A stretch of DNA of 35,158 bases from JBKEDC01 sp047972995 (GCA_047972995.1 JBKEBD010000026.1:1-35158), one strand, 5' to 3'. Positions 25,569-33,996 are shown, numbered from the stretch's first letter. Notes: generated by a model not told the origin, from the letters alone. Program-made: numbers and translations.

Positions 25569-28331
25569 TTATTCTCGTGTTTTATTGATTTCAAAGGTAT
25601 ATTTTCCCGACAACAAACGATAGCTTCCGTCTTGCTGTTTGGTTACCAATGAAGAATTTTCTTCATCTGGCAAGCTCACTTGCCCGTTGAAAGGTAGCAC
25701 CACCAAGGCATCTGAGCCCACAGGCACTTTCACGGTGAATGTAAATTCTTCATCGGTGTTTTTCCATGAGCTGAGCACTTCGCCATAAGGTGTTTGGAAA
25801 GTTGCTTCTACTGCTTGCAAATCTTCTACCACTTGAGGTTGAATGAGCAAATGCTGATAACCCACTGAATTTTCTTGCTGATTGATGCCTGCCAATCCGC
25901 TATATAACCACCCCATGAGGTGCCCCACCATGAAGTGATTTTGCGATGGTCGGGGTAAGGCCTGCCACGACTCGGTGAGCGAGGTTGCGCCTTTCTTTAT
26001 TTGATAACCATAGCCCGGCACATCGTCGCGATTGTTCATTTGATAAATTAAATCGGCATGACCGTGTGTTGTTAAAGCTTCTAGCAAGCGTGGAAATCCC
26101 ACCTCTCCTGTGGTATGCACTGTGCCCGCTTTGTGAATGGCTGCTATGAGGTTCTGCAAAAGCTTTGATTCGTTTTCTTTTTCCACTAAACCTAAAGCCA
26201 AAGGCATAGCCAAGGCCGTTTGGCTGTTATTTTCGTAACCGCCATTCTCCGGATTGAAAAATTGGGCATTGAAGCTTGCTTTAATACTATCGGTGAGTGC
26301 TGCATAATGTGCTTGCTTCGGTGCATCGCCAATGGCATTTGCCATTTCGGTCATTACCACGGCATCGTAATAATAAGTGGCAGAAGCAACTAAAGGCACC
26401 GATGTAAGTTGGGCATAACCCGGGTCTTTGTCGCCAATGTCGTACCAATCGCCCAAACCATGAGTTAGCAAGTGGTTTTCTGACCTGCTTGCCAAATAGT
26501 CCATGTATAGGTTCATCATGCCCCAATGTTTCTTAATGACTTCCTCATCGGCATACCATTTATTCAGCAAATAAGGCAACAGAATGGCTGCACTTCCCCA
26601 TTCTGGAGAATCGCTATATGCTTCATCATAGTAACCAAAGTTGATGTATTCGGGCACAATGCTTGGAATGAGTCCTTTTTCGGTTTGCGCTGTTTCCATG
26701 TCTTCAAGAAGTTTGCGATAGATATGATAGACATCAAAATTGTAGTGCACACTAGGTCCCATGAGGTGTGTTTGCTCTAACCACCCCAATTTTTCGCGTG
26801 TGGGGCAATCGGTCATTACCGATTGATAATTACTTTTTATTGCCCAGTTGATGAGGCTATAAATTTGATTGAACAATTCGTTTGACGAATGGAATGTACC
26901 CACTTGAGCCGATGAGTTACGCACGTGTTGTGATTTCACCTCTAGCACTTTAGGTAAATCGGAACGGTTGCCACGGGCATCAACCCCACGTGCTTCCACA
27001 TAGCGGAAGCCATAATATGAAAATTTCGACTCGAAGCTCGTGGCATCATCATTGCCCAATGTATATTCATAATAGTAAGGCGAGCCAGAGCCTTTTTGAG
27101 TAATTCGCTCCTCTTCTGTTAGAATTTCTGAAGGATAAAAACGAACTGCATTGCCACTATGTCCTTGTAGCTTAGCTGAAATTTTTGCCGACGCATTCTG
27201 ACCGAAATCATAGAGCATCGTGCTATCGTTCACCGCAAAAGATCGTGTGGGTGAGAAAGTTTCCATTACTTTGTCCGGGTTATTAATGTCGGCTCGCAAT
27301 TCGCCGGCTGGCGTATTCACCAACACTACATTTTTCCATGTGTGCGAGTTGAAATTTGCCTGATTCCAGTTTAGCAACTCCATGCGTGCATCGTAATCTT
27401 CACCACCATAAATGCTTGAAAACGTAATGGGTGACTGATGTGTTTTCCACGATGCATCGCTCACAATATTTTCTACAGACCCATCAGTATATTCTATTTG
27501 CAGATTACAAATTAAACGAGGGAAGGCGTAGGCAATGAGCAACTTGCGGTAACGCTCGCGGTTGATATATTGGAAACCATTGCCCACTACCGCTGCCAGT
27601 GCATTGGTGCCTATTGCTAGACTTGATGTTACATCGTAAGCATTATAATAAACGGTTTTGTTGTAGTTACTCCAACTTGGGGTGAAAATGGCATCGCTCA
27701 CAGGATTACCATTCACCGAAGCCTCATACTGCCCAAGTCCTGAAATGAATAGCACTGCCGATTTCACATTCTTCGATAAGGTAAATTCCTTTCTAAACAA
27801 AGGCACTACAGCACGCTCTTCCACCACGCCTTTCGAGTCTTTGCCATAGCCGCTTTTGCCTTCTGTCACACGCATTGAATCTTCCAATTGTTCATATCCA
27901 ATCCATTGTGCCCCTTTCCAATCGGCAGGCTGAAGTAATCCCATGATAAAAGCTGAAGCTTCCGACCAAGCTGTGGTTTTGTCTGTACCATCGAACACGC
28001 GCACGCGCCAATAATAAGTTGTTGAAGCCGCTAAATCCTTCCCGGCATATGCTACCGATTGCGATTGCGCTGAAAGCACCTTGCCGCTATCCCACAACAA
28101 ATTGCCCGACGACAAGTCTTTTGGGCTCTTTGCCAACTGAATTTGATAGCCCGACTGTGAAGCTCCGTTTTCTGAACCTACTAGTTGCCAACTGAATGCC
28201 GGACGGACATTATCAATTAACGGCATAGCCGTAGAATAATTATCTACTTTTAGTTGCTCCAATTTTACCGATGACGTGCAAGCCACCATTGAAAAGAATG
28301 ATAAAAGTAGTATCAAATTGATTTTCATCAT
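25569..28331 (-). CDS. GH78 alpha-L-rhamnosidase (copy 3), lipoprotein
   Basis: Lipid-anchored 920-residue GH78 enzyme; signal KINLILLLSFFSMVAC (Cys18). The N-terminal sandwich (NVRPAFSWQLVGSENGASQSG), rhamnosidase N domain and helical barrel are all present. It belongs to another GH78 subgroup than copies 1 and 2. The acid motif is DCPTREKLGW (Asp508, expected acid Glu513) and the base motif GATSLTESWQALP with Glu787, instead of DCPQR.ER and TIWE.W. Two adjacent ATGs open the gene, and I report the first. An open frame extends 19 codons upstream to a TTG but has no signal character. It is the first gene of a four-gene unit with a promoter box at 28396-28403 and a possible operator at 28415-28428. 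Confidence 0.93.
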   Translation of the reverse strand: MMKINLILLLSFFSMVACTSSVKLEQLKVDNYSTAMPLIDNVRPAFSWQLVGSENGASQSGYQIQLAKSPKDLSSGNLLWDSGKVLSAQSQSVAYAGKDLAASTTYYWRVRVFDGTDKTTAWSEASAFIMGLLQPADWKGAQWIGYEQLEDSMRVTEGKSGYGKDSKGVVEERAVVPLFRKEFTLSKNVKSAVLFISGLGQYEASVNGNPVSDAIFTPSWSNYNKTVYYNAYDVTSSLAIGTNALAAVVGNGFQYINRERYRKLLIAYAFPRLICNLQIEYTDGSVENIVSDASWKTHQSPITFSSIYGGEDYDARMELLNWNQANFNSHTWKNVVLVNTPAGELRADINNPDKVMETFSPTRSFAVNDSTMLYDFGQNASAKISAKLQGHSGNAVRFYPSEILTEEERITQKGSGSPYYYEYTLGNDDATSFESKFSYYGFRYVEARGVDARGNRSDLPKVLEVKSQHVRNSSAQVGTFHSSNELFNQIYSLINWAIKSNYQSVMTDCPTREKLGWLEQTHLMGPSVHYNFDVYHIYRKLLEDMETAQTEKGLIPSIVPEYINFGYYDEAYSDSPEWGSAAILLPYLLNKWYADEEVIKKHWGMMNLYMDYLASRSENHLLTHGLGDWYDIGDKDPGYAQLTSVPLVASATYYYDAVVMTEMANAIGDAPKQAHYAALTDSIKASFNAQFFNPENGGYENNSQTALAMPLALGLVEKENESKLLQNLIAAIHKAGTVHTTGEVGFPRLLEALTTHGHADLIYQMNNRDDVPGYGYQIKKGATSLTESWQALPRPSQNHFMVGHLMGWLYSGLAGINQQENSVGYQHLLIQPQVVEDLQAVEATFQTPYGEVLSSWKNTDEEFTFTVKVPVGSDALVVLPFNGQVSLPDEENSSLVTKQQDGSYRLLSGKYTFEINKTRE

Positions 28332-28395
28332 GTTTAAAGTCTGTTTCTGCGTTATTTTTTCTCTTCTTGCAAGGCATAATCTGCCCAATTTTGCT

Positions 28396-28403
28396 CAAAA
28401 TTA
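28396..28403 (-). promoter_or_regulatory. Putative -7 box of the GH78-propeller-GH2-GH2 unit
   Basis: The minus strand reads TAATTTTG, matching TAnnTTTG, 65 bases before the GH78 copy 3 ATG. The operator-like TGTAAACGTT lies 12-25 bases upstream, over the -33 region. Confidence 0.45.
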
Positions 28404-28414
28404 GGAAAAATAAG

Positions 28415-28428
28415 TGGTAACGTTTACA
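28415..28428 (-). promoter_or_regulatory. LacI-type operator-like site
   Basis: The minus strand reads TGTAAACGTTACCA, a half-perfect version of the CG-centred palindrome TGTAAACGTTTACA that LacI/GalR proteins favour. The same TGTAAACGTT occurs upstream of the malectin-GH2 gene and early in the acetylesterase gene (14519-14528). Confidence 0.4.
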
Positions 28429-28755
28429 TTTTTCGCTTACAAATTTTAAAGAATTGTAAATTTAATGTTCGCGGAAATCATTTTTCTGGTCTTTTAGGTT
28501 TAGAGGTACGGCTAAACTGTGTGATTGTTTGTTTTTGAAGTATCAGGCTCGGTAAAACTCATTGGGTTTAATTTTTGAAAAGAAAAGTTGACTTCCTGTT
28601 TGTAATTTTATCTGCTCACTTCTTGCCCTCGCTTCTATAATTACTCGCCTTTAAGCTCTGCTTACTGCTCTCCCCTCTCCTGATTTAACGCATAAAACAT
28701 TCCTCATTGTCTGCTTTTACTTGAAATCTGCGCATTCTGTCCCTCGCATGACTTC

Positions 28756-28894
28756 TTTTGAGCCAAAACCGTACTATGCTACAATAGTCAACTATTGGTT
28801 TGAGCCAAAATGATGGCGTTCTGATTTTCGCAATGCTCCATTTGAGCGTAAACCATTAGATTCTGCGGCTAAAACAGCTCGTTTTGAGCTAAAA
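28756..28894. repeat. Four 13-bp near-palindromes at exact 42-bp spacing
   Basis: TTTTGAGCCAAAA (28756), GTTTGAGCCAAAA (28798), ATTTGAGCGTAAA (28840) and TTTTGAGCTAAAA (28882) start precisely 42 bases apart. Sequence between the cores is not conserved. The core is nearly its own reverse complement (TTTTGGCTCAAAA). A weak fifth match, AGTTAGCACAAAA, falls at the next 42-bp step (28924). Confidence 0.7.
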
Positions 28895-29085
28895 AAGAGC
28901 TTATCTATTTTGGTTTTTGTGTCAGTTAGCACAAAAAGAATGATTTCAACAGAAAAACTTTTAGATTTTTCATTGCTGATTTTCAAATAGATATACCAAC
29001 AAAATGCTATTTTTTAGTATGGCAACTGCAAAAACTAAGTCATTTTTATATAGATATTAATGAAGGGGGTACTTTGTTGCTTATA

Positions 29086-29239
29086 ACCTGAGTTTCGGAT
29101 AAGCTTTCACCACAGGATTTACTTCAAAAATAGCTGCACATAGAAGCCTTTTTTCTGTTTTTGGCATAAATTCCGTCTTTTCTACTCGAAACGAGGCGAT
29201 GCGAGTTTCACGAGGCAAAATCTTATCCGAAACTCAGGT
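29086..29239. mobile_element. MITE-like element with 18-bp inverted ends
   Basis: The left end ACCTGAGTTTCGGATAAG (29086-29103) and right end CTTATCCGAAACTCAGGT (29222-29239) are perfect reverse complements. Both are flanked outside by TTATA (29081-29085 and 29240-29244), a 5-bp target-site duplication. The 154-bp element has no transposase and ends about 50 bases before the DUF6261-like gene. Confidence 0.75.
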
Positions 29240-29288
29240 TTATAGCTATACGCACCATCTATTATTTCAACACTCTAATTACAAACTC

Positions 29289-30019
29289 ATGAAACACCTC
29301 AACACCAACATCAGAAATGGCGAGCTAAACAGTTCGTTGGAAGCTATTTTGCAAAGTACAAAATTAGCCAACAAACTAAATGATAATTATTTAGATAATT
29401 TATTCAGCACCATTCAAATTCAGCAAGATCAGTTGAATAGATACATTAAAACTGCTCGGGTAAAATCAGATTTGAAAGCCCAATGTGCTCAAATGAAAAA
29501 TATTTATCGGGAACTCCGCAATTTGCTATCTGCCTATGCCCAGCTTACCAACACCCCTTTTACGTCGCCAGCTCAGCGGGTGTATGCCGTGTTTTCTTGC
29601 TATGTGTCGAGCATTAACTATCCTCAATCTCAATTAGAATTGAATTCTTCGATAACAGCTCTTCTTGCCAATTTAATCGATGAAGATCAGGTTCTGCCAA
29701 GCGATATTGCGCTACTTCCTTGCGTGGAAAAGCTCATTGAGCGGCTTAAAGCTGCCCAAAAGATTTGCTGAATAGCTACACTAGCTATCATCGGGCAAAA
29801 CTGCAAAGCAACACGGCTACATCGTGCAAAAAAGAGGTTTTGCAACTCATCAATCAAAAGTTGGTGCTTCATATATCTGCCATGTGCTATGTGTCGGAAG
29901 CCGATTATAGCGAGCTTACCACTGCTATCTCTACAATTATTGATGATGTGAATGAGAAGATTAAGCGAAGGGAACAACGAAACTTAAACAAAGATTACGA
30001 TATGACTAGCGGTTCATAG
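29289..30019 (+). pseudogene. DUF6261-like protein, frameshifted
   Basis: Two overlapping frames together make one protein of about 243 residues. It resembles the helical DUF6261 family of Bacteroidetes, whose function is unknown. The first part (160 codons from MKHLNTNIRNGELN to 29771) ends ...LKAAQKIC; the second resumes as LLNSYTSYHRAKLQ from 29765. Adding one A to the AAAA run at 29758-29761 restores a continuous reading (AAQK-D-LLNSY), so a one-base deletion there is the likely cause. This could be a real mutation or a sequencing error. I start at the ATG at 29289; an ATG further upstream lies inside the MITE. No promoter box was found. The family call is from general resemblance and is not firm. 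Confidence 0.55.
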
Positions 30020-30055
30020 TTTTTGCTAGCTATTCAAAATCAAGGAAAACAAAAC

Positions 30056-30094
30056 GCCGCAGGCTCGAAATAAAAGGTATTTCAAACCTACGGC
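30056..30094 (-). terminator. Terminator after malectin-GH2 gene
   Basis: The stem pairs GCCGCAGG (30056-30063) with CCTACGGC (30087-30094), one mismatch, plus inner GAAATA/TATTTC. On the minus strand it is followed by GTTTTGTTTTCC. It lies between the convergent DUF6261-like pseudogene and the GH2 gene and could serve both. Confidence 0.7.
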
Positions 30095-30144
30095 ATTATA
30101 TCATGTGATAGCCGTGAATAGCTATCCTTTAAATTGGAGTTAAA

Positions 30145-33100
30145 TTATTGCACTTTCAAAAATTCGAACCACATCGGACGCTCTCCCTCTAGGGTAATGC
30201 GCAAGTGGTAGGTTCCGGCATTAATGATAGAGCCTGTGTCGGTGCGGTAGCTTCTCCAACGGTCGCCCGATGGCTCAAAAATAATTTGCTGCTCGCTCAT
30301 GGGTCGTCCATCAATACTTTCAATAGTAAGTGTAACGGGCACATCGCGATGTGAAGGATTGGAATAGCGAATTTCTAAGCCATATTTCGATGCCAATCCG
30401 GTTTGGAATGTCCATTCTATGGCTGCGTTTTCCTCTACCATGCGAGCATCTTTTTTCCATTTCACTTGCGCTCCACCACTACCGATGTTTTGTGCATCTT
30501 TTGCCTTGTAGGTAACCGATGGGCGAAGGTCGCGCGCATCGTCAAGCGTGGTGAATGGCACCAATGCCAAGAGTGCAAACTGATTTTCATCGTAAGCAGG
30601 CAGGTTCAACTCTTCTGCGGTTTGCACACTCTTTTTGTAAAGCGGATAGCTTAGCAACTCGCCATCTTTTATTAGTTCAATATCTTGCTCTTTCACCATT
30701 TTAAAGCCCTCTGGCACATTGGTTCCTTCTTCCAATGCCACATACACATCGGCATCTTCATTCCACTGCATTCGCACGGGGCGAGTGGCTGAAATTTCTT
30801 CGGGTTGCAACCATTCAGCACCATAAAGTTTAGGGGCAATTCGCACAAATTTTGTGGTGTTACTGCCATCAATATAATCGCCTGTGTTTAGCCATTTCTG
30901 ACTGCGCCAATCTGCCTGACTGGTCAACATTTTTGCAATGCCACGTGGTGCATCGGCAGCCTCAACTTGTTTGTCTTTTGTTGAAATGGCAATGGCTGAA
31001 ATAATAGCTTCACCCGATTTCACTTCTGGAAATGAAAGCTCAAGCATACCATTTTTTACCTCTACCGACACGGTTTTCACCAACAATTTATCGTGCCCCA
31101 CCTCACTCCAAATATCGAGATCTTTCAGCACTACTTCACCATTGACCGCCACGCTAAATTTACGCCAATCTTTACACTGCATTGAACCTCCGGTGCCATA
31201 CCATGGTTCTACAAAATAAAGATCTACGTTGTATTTTCCATCGGGCACAGGGAAATGATATTTTAATTTGTGCATTCCGTAGCGGAAAGATTGAAGCAAA
31301 TTCCAATCAAGTGTACCTTCAATTGGGTCGTAGGTTTGTCGCTGACTGCCAAAAAACGGAGGCATCCCTGCGTAACCATCTGTCCACGAGGTAGAACCCC
31401 AAGCATTATCATCGCCATTCCAATGCACATCGGCTTGCCACTCATTACCGAAGGTATCAACATAATCGGCACCACCACAGTTTACCCGATAAATGTAATT
31501 GCGTTTGGCATTGGGCTTTGGCATTGTAATTTCGCCTGCTAGCGAGCTCAATTGGTCGGCTTCGGGCAAGTGGTGCAGCACAATTACATCGTGCGCCACT
31601 TCTTTGCCATGCTGATAAGCCACGGCATAAAGCACATTGTTTTGCACATCAATCTGGTTAAACACAAAGTGCTTTCCTCGTCCTGGATTCTTCAATCTCC
31701 CTAGTGATTTTTCGCGCACACCCGAAAATAATTCTACTTCCTCACAGTTGGAGAACACACGCACGGTGTCTTTCAATCCGGTTGTTGTCCATCGGTCAGG
31801 CCAAGTGTGCGATACAATGTAAATCATCGGCTCTGTTTCGGGCGGCACGTAATTGGCTCGATACATATAATAAGCATCAATCATTTCACCCCAAGGCGTA
31901 ATGAGCCCTTTATAGTTTATCGGCCCTACACGGTCGAGCTCTCGCAATCCTTCCCCTCCTTGTGTTCTTCCGGGATTTTCATGCGAATTGAGCAACCAGT
32001 GGTATTGTCCGCAAAGTTTATCTTTTACCTTTTCTGCTAAAAGTATTTTCGACTCCATGAGCAGGGTGAATCGGTCTTCACTCCAAGTGCCTTTCTGCAC
32101 AAAACCACCCTCGGTGTGTGAGTCGATGCTTCGCCACGCGCCATACTCGCCATTAAGTAGTTGTTTTGAAAGTTCCTCATCGTAAGCCCACGGATTTCCA
32201 CCATAAGTACCCGACCAGTTTTGCACCACATTCCAATCGGTACCATCCCCACCGTTGCAGGTAGTTACCAAACGTTGCGAGCTCGTGGTAGGATCGAGTT
32301 GTCGAATAATTTCGGTACATTCTTCTGAAAAATCTTTAGGCAATGTACTCTCATTTTCCAATCCCCAAAGAATGACCGAAGGGCTGTTTCTGCGTTCTTT
32401 CACCCAATCAATAAGCAACGTTTTAAAATTCTCGCGGAATGCCGGATTGTCGAACCAAATATGCGCCGACATTTGTGTCCACCACAACACCCCCAGTTCA
32501 TCCCAATAATGATTGTAGCGCAAATTGTGCGGTTGATGTGCATCGCGAAATGAATTATAACCTGCTTGCACCACTTGATCTACGCGCGATTTCACCATTT
32601 CATCGGTGAAAGCATGGCTACGCCCCATGAGGTGTTCATAGTCGGCTGTTCCGTTAATGAACACAGGCTTGCCATTGAGATAGAAACGATTGGTGGCATG
32701 GTCACCATAAATATCCCACTTAATCCATCGGATACCATAAGGGGTGTTTAATTGATCGACCAACTTATTATTTTGAAACACCAATGTTTGCAAATGATAA
32801 AGGTAAGGATCTTCTAAGCTCCACAATCGGGGGTCGATAATATCGTTTAATTCTTGTGTGATGGTGGCTATTTGTCCGGCTTGCACATCGTTGGTTGATG
32901 AGTTCATAATAATCTGATTGCCCATCGCATCGAGCAGGCGATTTTCTACTCGAATTTGCACATGCTCATCGGTGTAGTTTTTTACTTCTGCTTGCACCAT
33001 TAAATCGGCTTTTTCTGCCGATATGTTATTGTCATTCCACACGTGCACCCCGAAAGGTTCAATGCGAATTTGCTTCGTTGTAATGAGGTGAACAGGACGA

Positions 33101-33675
33101 AAAATTCCAAGTGGCTGACTACCCTCGCAAAATCCCCACTCTAAGCTACAACCGCCACAAACCCAAGGTAAATCTCGAATTTCAGCAGGATGATCAGCAC
33201 GCACTACTAATAAATTTTCGCCATTCTTCAACTGCTTTGTTACATCGAGTGTAAAGCTTGTACGACCACCGGCATGATAGCCTACCGAATCGCCATTAAG
33301 CCACACCGTAGCATAAGAGCCCACACCTTCAAACCACAATACATAGTGTTCATCGGCTTTCATTTTTTTCACATCGAAAGTTTTACGATAATATGCCGAA
33401 CTGTGCAAGTTTCCATGCACCTCTCTGCGGTAACCCGCATAGTCGTCCCAATTGTGAGGCACATTGATTTTCAGCAATTGGTCATCTACAGTTTTTCCTG
33501 CTTTGAAGTTATCTACTGCGTGTAAAGAATCTACCAAAATGGTTTCCCAATTGGCATTCAAATTTTCACTCTTTCGAATAGAGTTATTGGCATCGATGGG
33601 TTGTGCTTGCATCAACATCGGGGCCCCCCCCAAAAGCATCAGCAAGAAAAAGAATTTCAGTCTTAAATTTATCAT
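30145..33675 (-). CDS. GH2 glycosidase with malectin-like domain
   Basis: Exported 1176-residue enzyme; the signal peptide ends at MQA before QPID. The GH2 sugar-binding domain (residues about 40-210; NVPHNWDDYAG, YYRKTFDV, YATVWLNGDSVGYHAGG) is followed by an Ig-like domain and TIM barrel. The acid/base is Glu442 in ILWGLENESTLP and the nucleophile Glu510 in NGEYGAWRS. After the barrel and a DUF4982-like stretch (EVELFSG) comes a malectin-like domain (RVNCGGADYVDTFGNEW, about 725-895), probably carbohydrate binding, and a C-terminal sandwich. Substrate could be a beta-galactoside or another beta-linked sugar. It is a single-gene unit with a TAGCTTTG promoter box and a TGTAAACGTT site upstream. 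A G8 run (33624-33631) lies in the signal peptide codons. Confidence 0.88.
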   Translation of the reverse strand: MINLRLKFFFLLMLLGGAPMLMQAQPIDANNSIRKSENLNANWETILVDSLHAVDNFKAGKTVDDQLLKINVPHNWDDYAGYRREVHGNLHSSAYYRKTFDVKKMKADEHYVLWFEGVGSYATVWLNGDSVGYHAGGRTSFTLDVTKQLKNGENLLVVRADHPAEIRDLPWVCGGCSLEWGFCEGSQPLGIFRPVHLITTKQIRIEPFGVHVWNDNNISAEKADLMVQAEVKNYTDEHVQIRVENRLLDAMGNQIIMNSSTNDVQAGQIATITQELNDIIDPRLWSLEDPYLYHLQTLVFQNNKLVDQLNTPYGIRWIKWDIYGDHATNRFYLNGKPVFINGTADYEHLMGRSHAFTDEMVKSRVDQVVQAGYNSFRDAHQPHNLRYNHYWDELGVLWWTQMSAHIWFDNPAFRENFKTLLIDWVKERRNSPSVILWGLENESTLPKDFSEECTEIIRQLDPTTSSQRLVTTCNGGDGTDWNVVQNWSGTYGGNPWAYDEELSKQLLNGEYGAWRSIDSHTEGGFVQKGTWSEDRFTLLMESKILLAEKVKDKLCGQYHWLLNSHENPGRTQGGEGLRELDRVGPINYKGLITPWGEMIDAYYMYRANYVPPETEPMIYIVSHTWPDRWTTTGLKDTVRVFSNCEEVELFSGVREKSLGRLKNPGRGKHFVFNQIDVQNNVLYAVAYQHGKEVAHDVIVLHHLPEADQLSSLAGEITMPKPNAKRNYIYRVNCGGADYVDTFGNEWQADVHWNGDDNAWGSTSWTDGYAGMPPFFGSQRQTYDPIEGTLDWNLLQSFRYGMHKLKYHFPVPDGKYNVDLYFVEPWYGTGGSMQCKDWRKFSVAVNGEVVLKDLDIWSEVGHDKLLVKTVSVEVKNGMLELSFPEVKSGEAIISAIAISTKDKQVEAADAPRGIAKMLTSQADWRSQKWLNTGDYIDGSNTTKFVRIAPKLYGAEWLQPEEISATRPVRMQWNEDADVYVALEEGTNVPEGFKMVKEQDIELIKDGELLSYPLYKKSVQTAEELNLPAYDENQFALLALVPFTTLDDARDLRPSVTYKAKDAQNIGSGGAQVKWKKDARMVEENAAIEWTFQTGLASKYGLEIRYSNPSHRDVPVTLTIESIDGRPMSEQQIIFEPSGDRWRSYRTDTGSIINAGTYHLRITLEGERPMWFEFLKVQ
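33624..33631. repeat. Homopolymer of eight C (G8 on coding strand)
   Basis: Located about codons 15-18 of the malectin-GH2 gene, within the signal peptide (LLGGAP). Loss or gain of a base would end translation early, but ATG codons just after the tract could allow restart without a full signal peptide. Confidence 0.75.
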
Positions 33676-33763
33676 GCTATTTTCGGTTTTTATTTTTCAA
33701 ATTCAGGCACGCTAGAGCTTCACACACTGCCACTTCCCCTCATTTATCAGCCCCAAGTTCATG

Positions 33764-33771
33764 CAAAGCTA
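33764..33771 (-). promoter_or_regulatory. Putative -7 box of malectin-GH2 gene
   Basis: The minus strand reads TAGCTTTG (TAnnTTTG), 89 bases before the ATG. About 20 bases upstream the sequence TTTTCG partly resembles a -33 TTTG element. Confidence 0.5.
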
Positions 33772-33789
33772 ACATTATTATCTTATTTT

Positions 33790-33804
33790 ACGAAAACGTT
33801 TACA
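33790..33804 (-). promoter_or_regulatory. LacI-type operator-like site
   Basis: The minus strand reads TGTAAACGTTTTCGT with a central perfect AAACGTTT palindrome. It covers the -33 region of the preceding promoter box and shares TGTAAACGTT with 28415-28428. Confidence 0.4.
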
Positions 33805-33996
33805 GACATTATGAATTACAATCTATCGCTTGCATACAAAGAATAAGATGTACGAACTTCTTTTCTAGCCATGCAGCAATGGTTTGCACTGTAAGTAAAT
33901 TTTGTTTGAAAAACATTCCATTTGCACAAAGCAGAGCTAGCTTTCAAAAAACGATATTCTTTAATCAAAAGAGGGCTATTTTGGCTCTATACCATA
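33805..33996. other. Intergenic spacer between divergent genes
   Basis: AT-rich DNA between the malectin-GH2 promoter and the yecH palindrome. A plus-strand frame through here continues into yecH but has no protein-like features upstream of the chosen ATG. Nothing else recognised. Confidence 0.4.

Larger units (their letters stand above)
28332..29080. other. Long intergenic region upstream of GH78 copy 3
   Basis: Contains the promoter and operator of GH78 copy 3, then about 330 AT-rich bases with nothing recognised, then four phased repeats (28756-28894). A 64-codon minus-strand frame (28792-28986) covers the repeats but looks like chance. Confidence 0.5.

Noticed and set aside
28756..28937. 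Possible CRISPR array because of regular spacing
   Set aside because: Only 13 bases are shared per unit with point differences, repeats are far too short, and there are no cas genes.
28792..28986. 64-codon minus-strand open frame
   Set aside because: It lies across the 42-bp phased motifs, starts without promoter or protein-like composition, and its internal similarity (GSN, RSN, SSK) simply reflects the DNA repeat.
29086..29239. Invertible promoter (phase-variation switch)
   Set aside because: Inverted ends about 120 bp apart fit such switches, but the 5-bp duplication outside the ends and lack of a recombinase nearby or a TAnnTTTG box inside favour a MITE.
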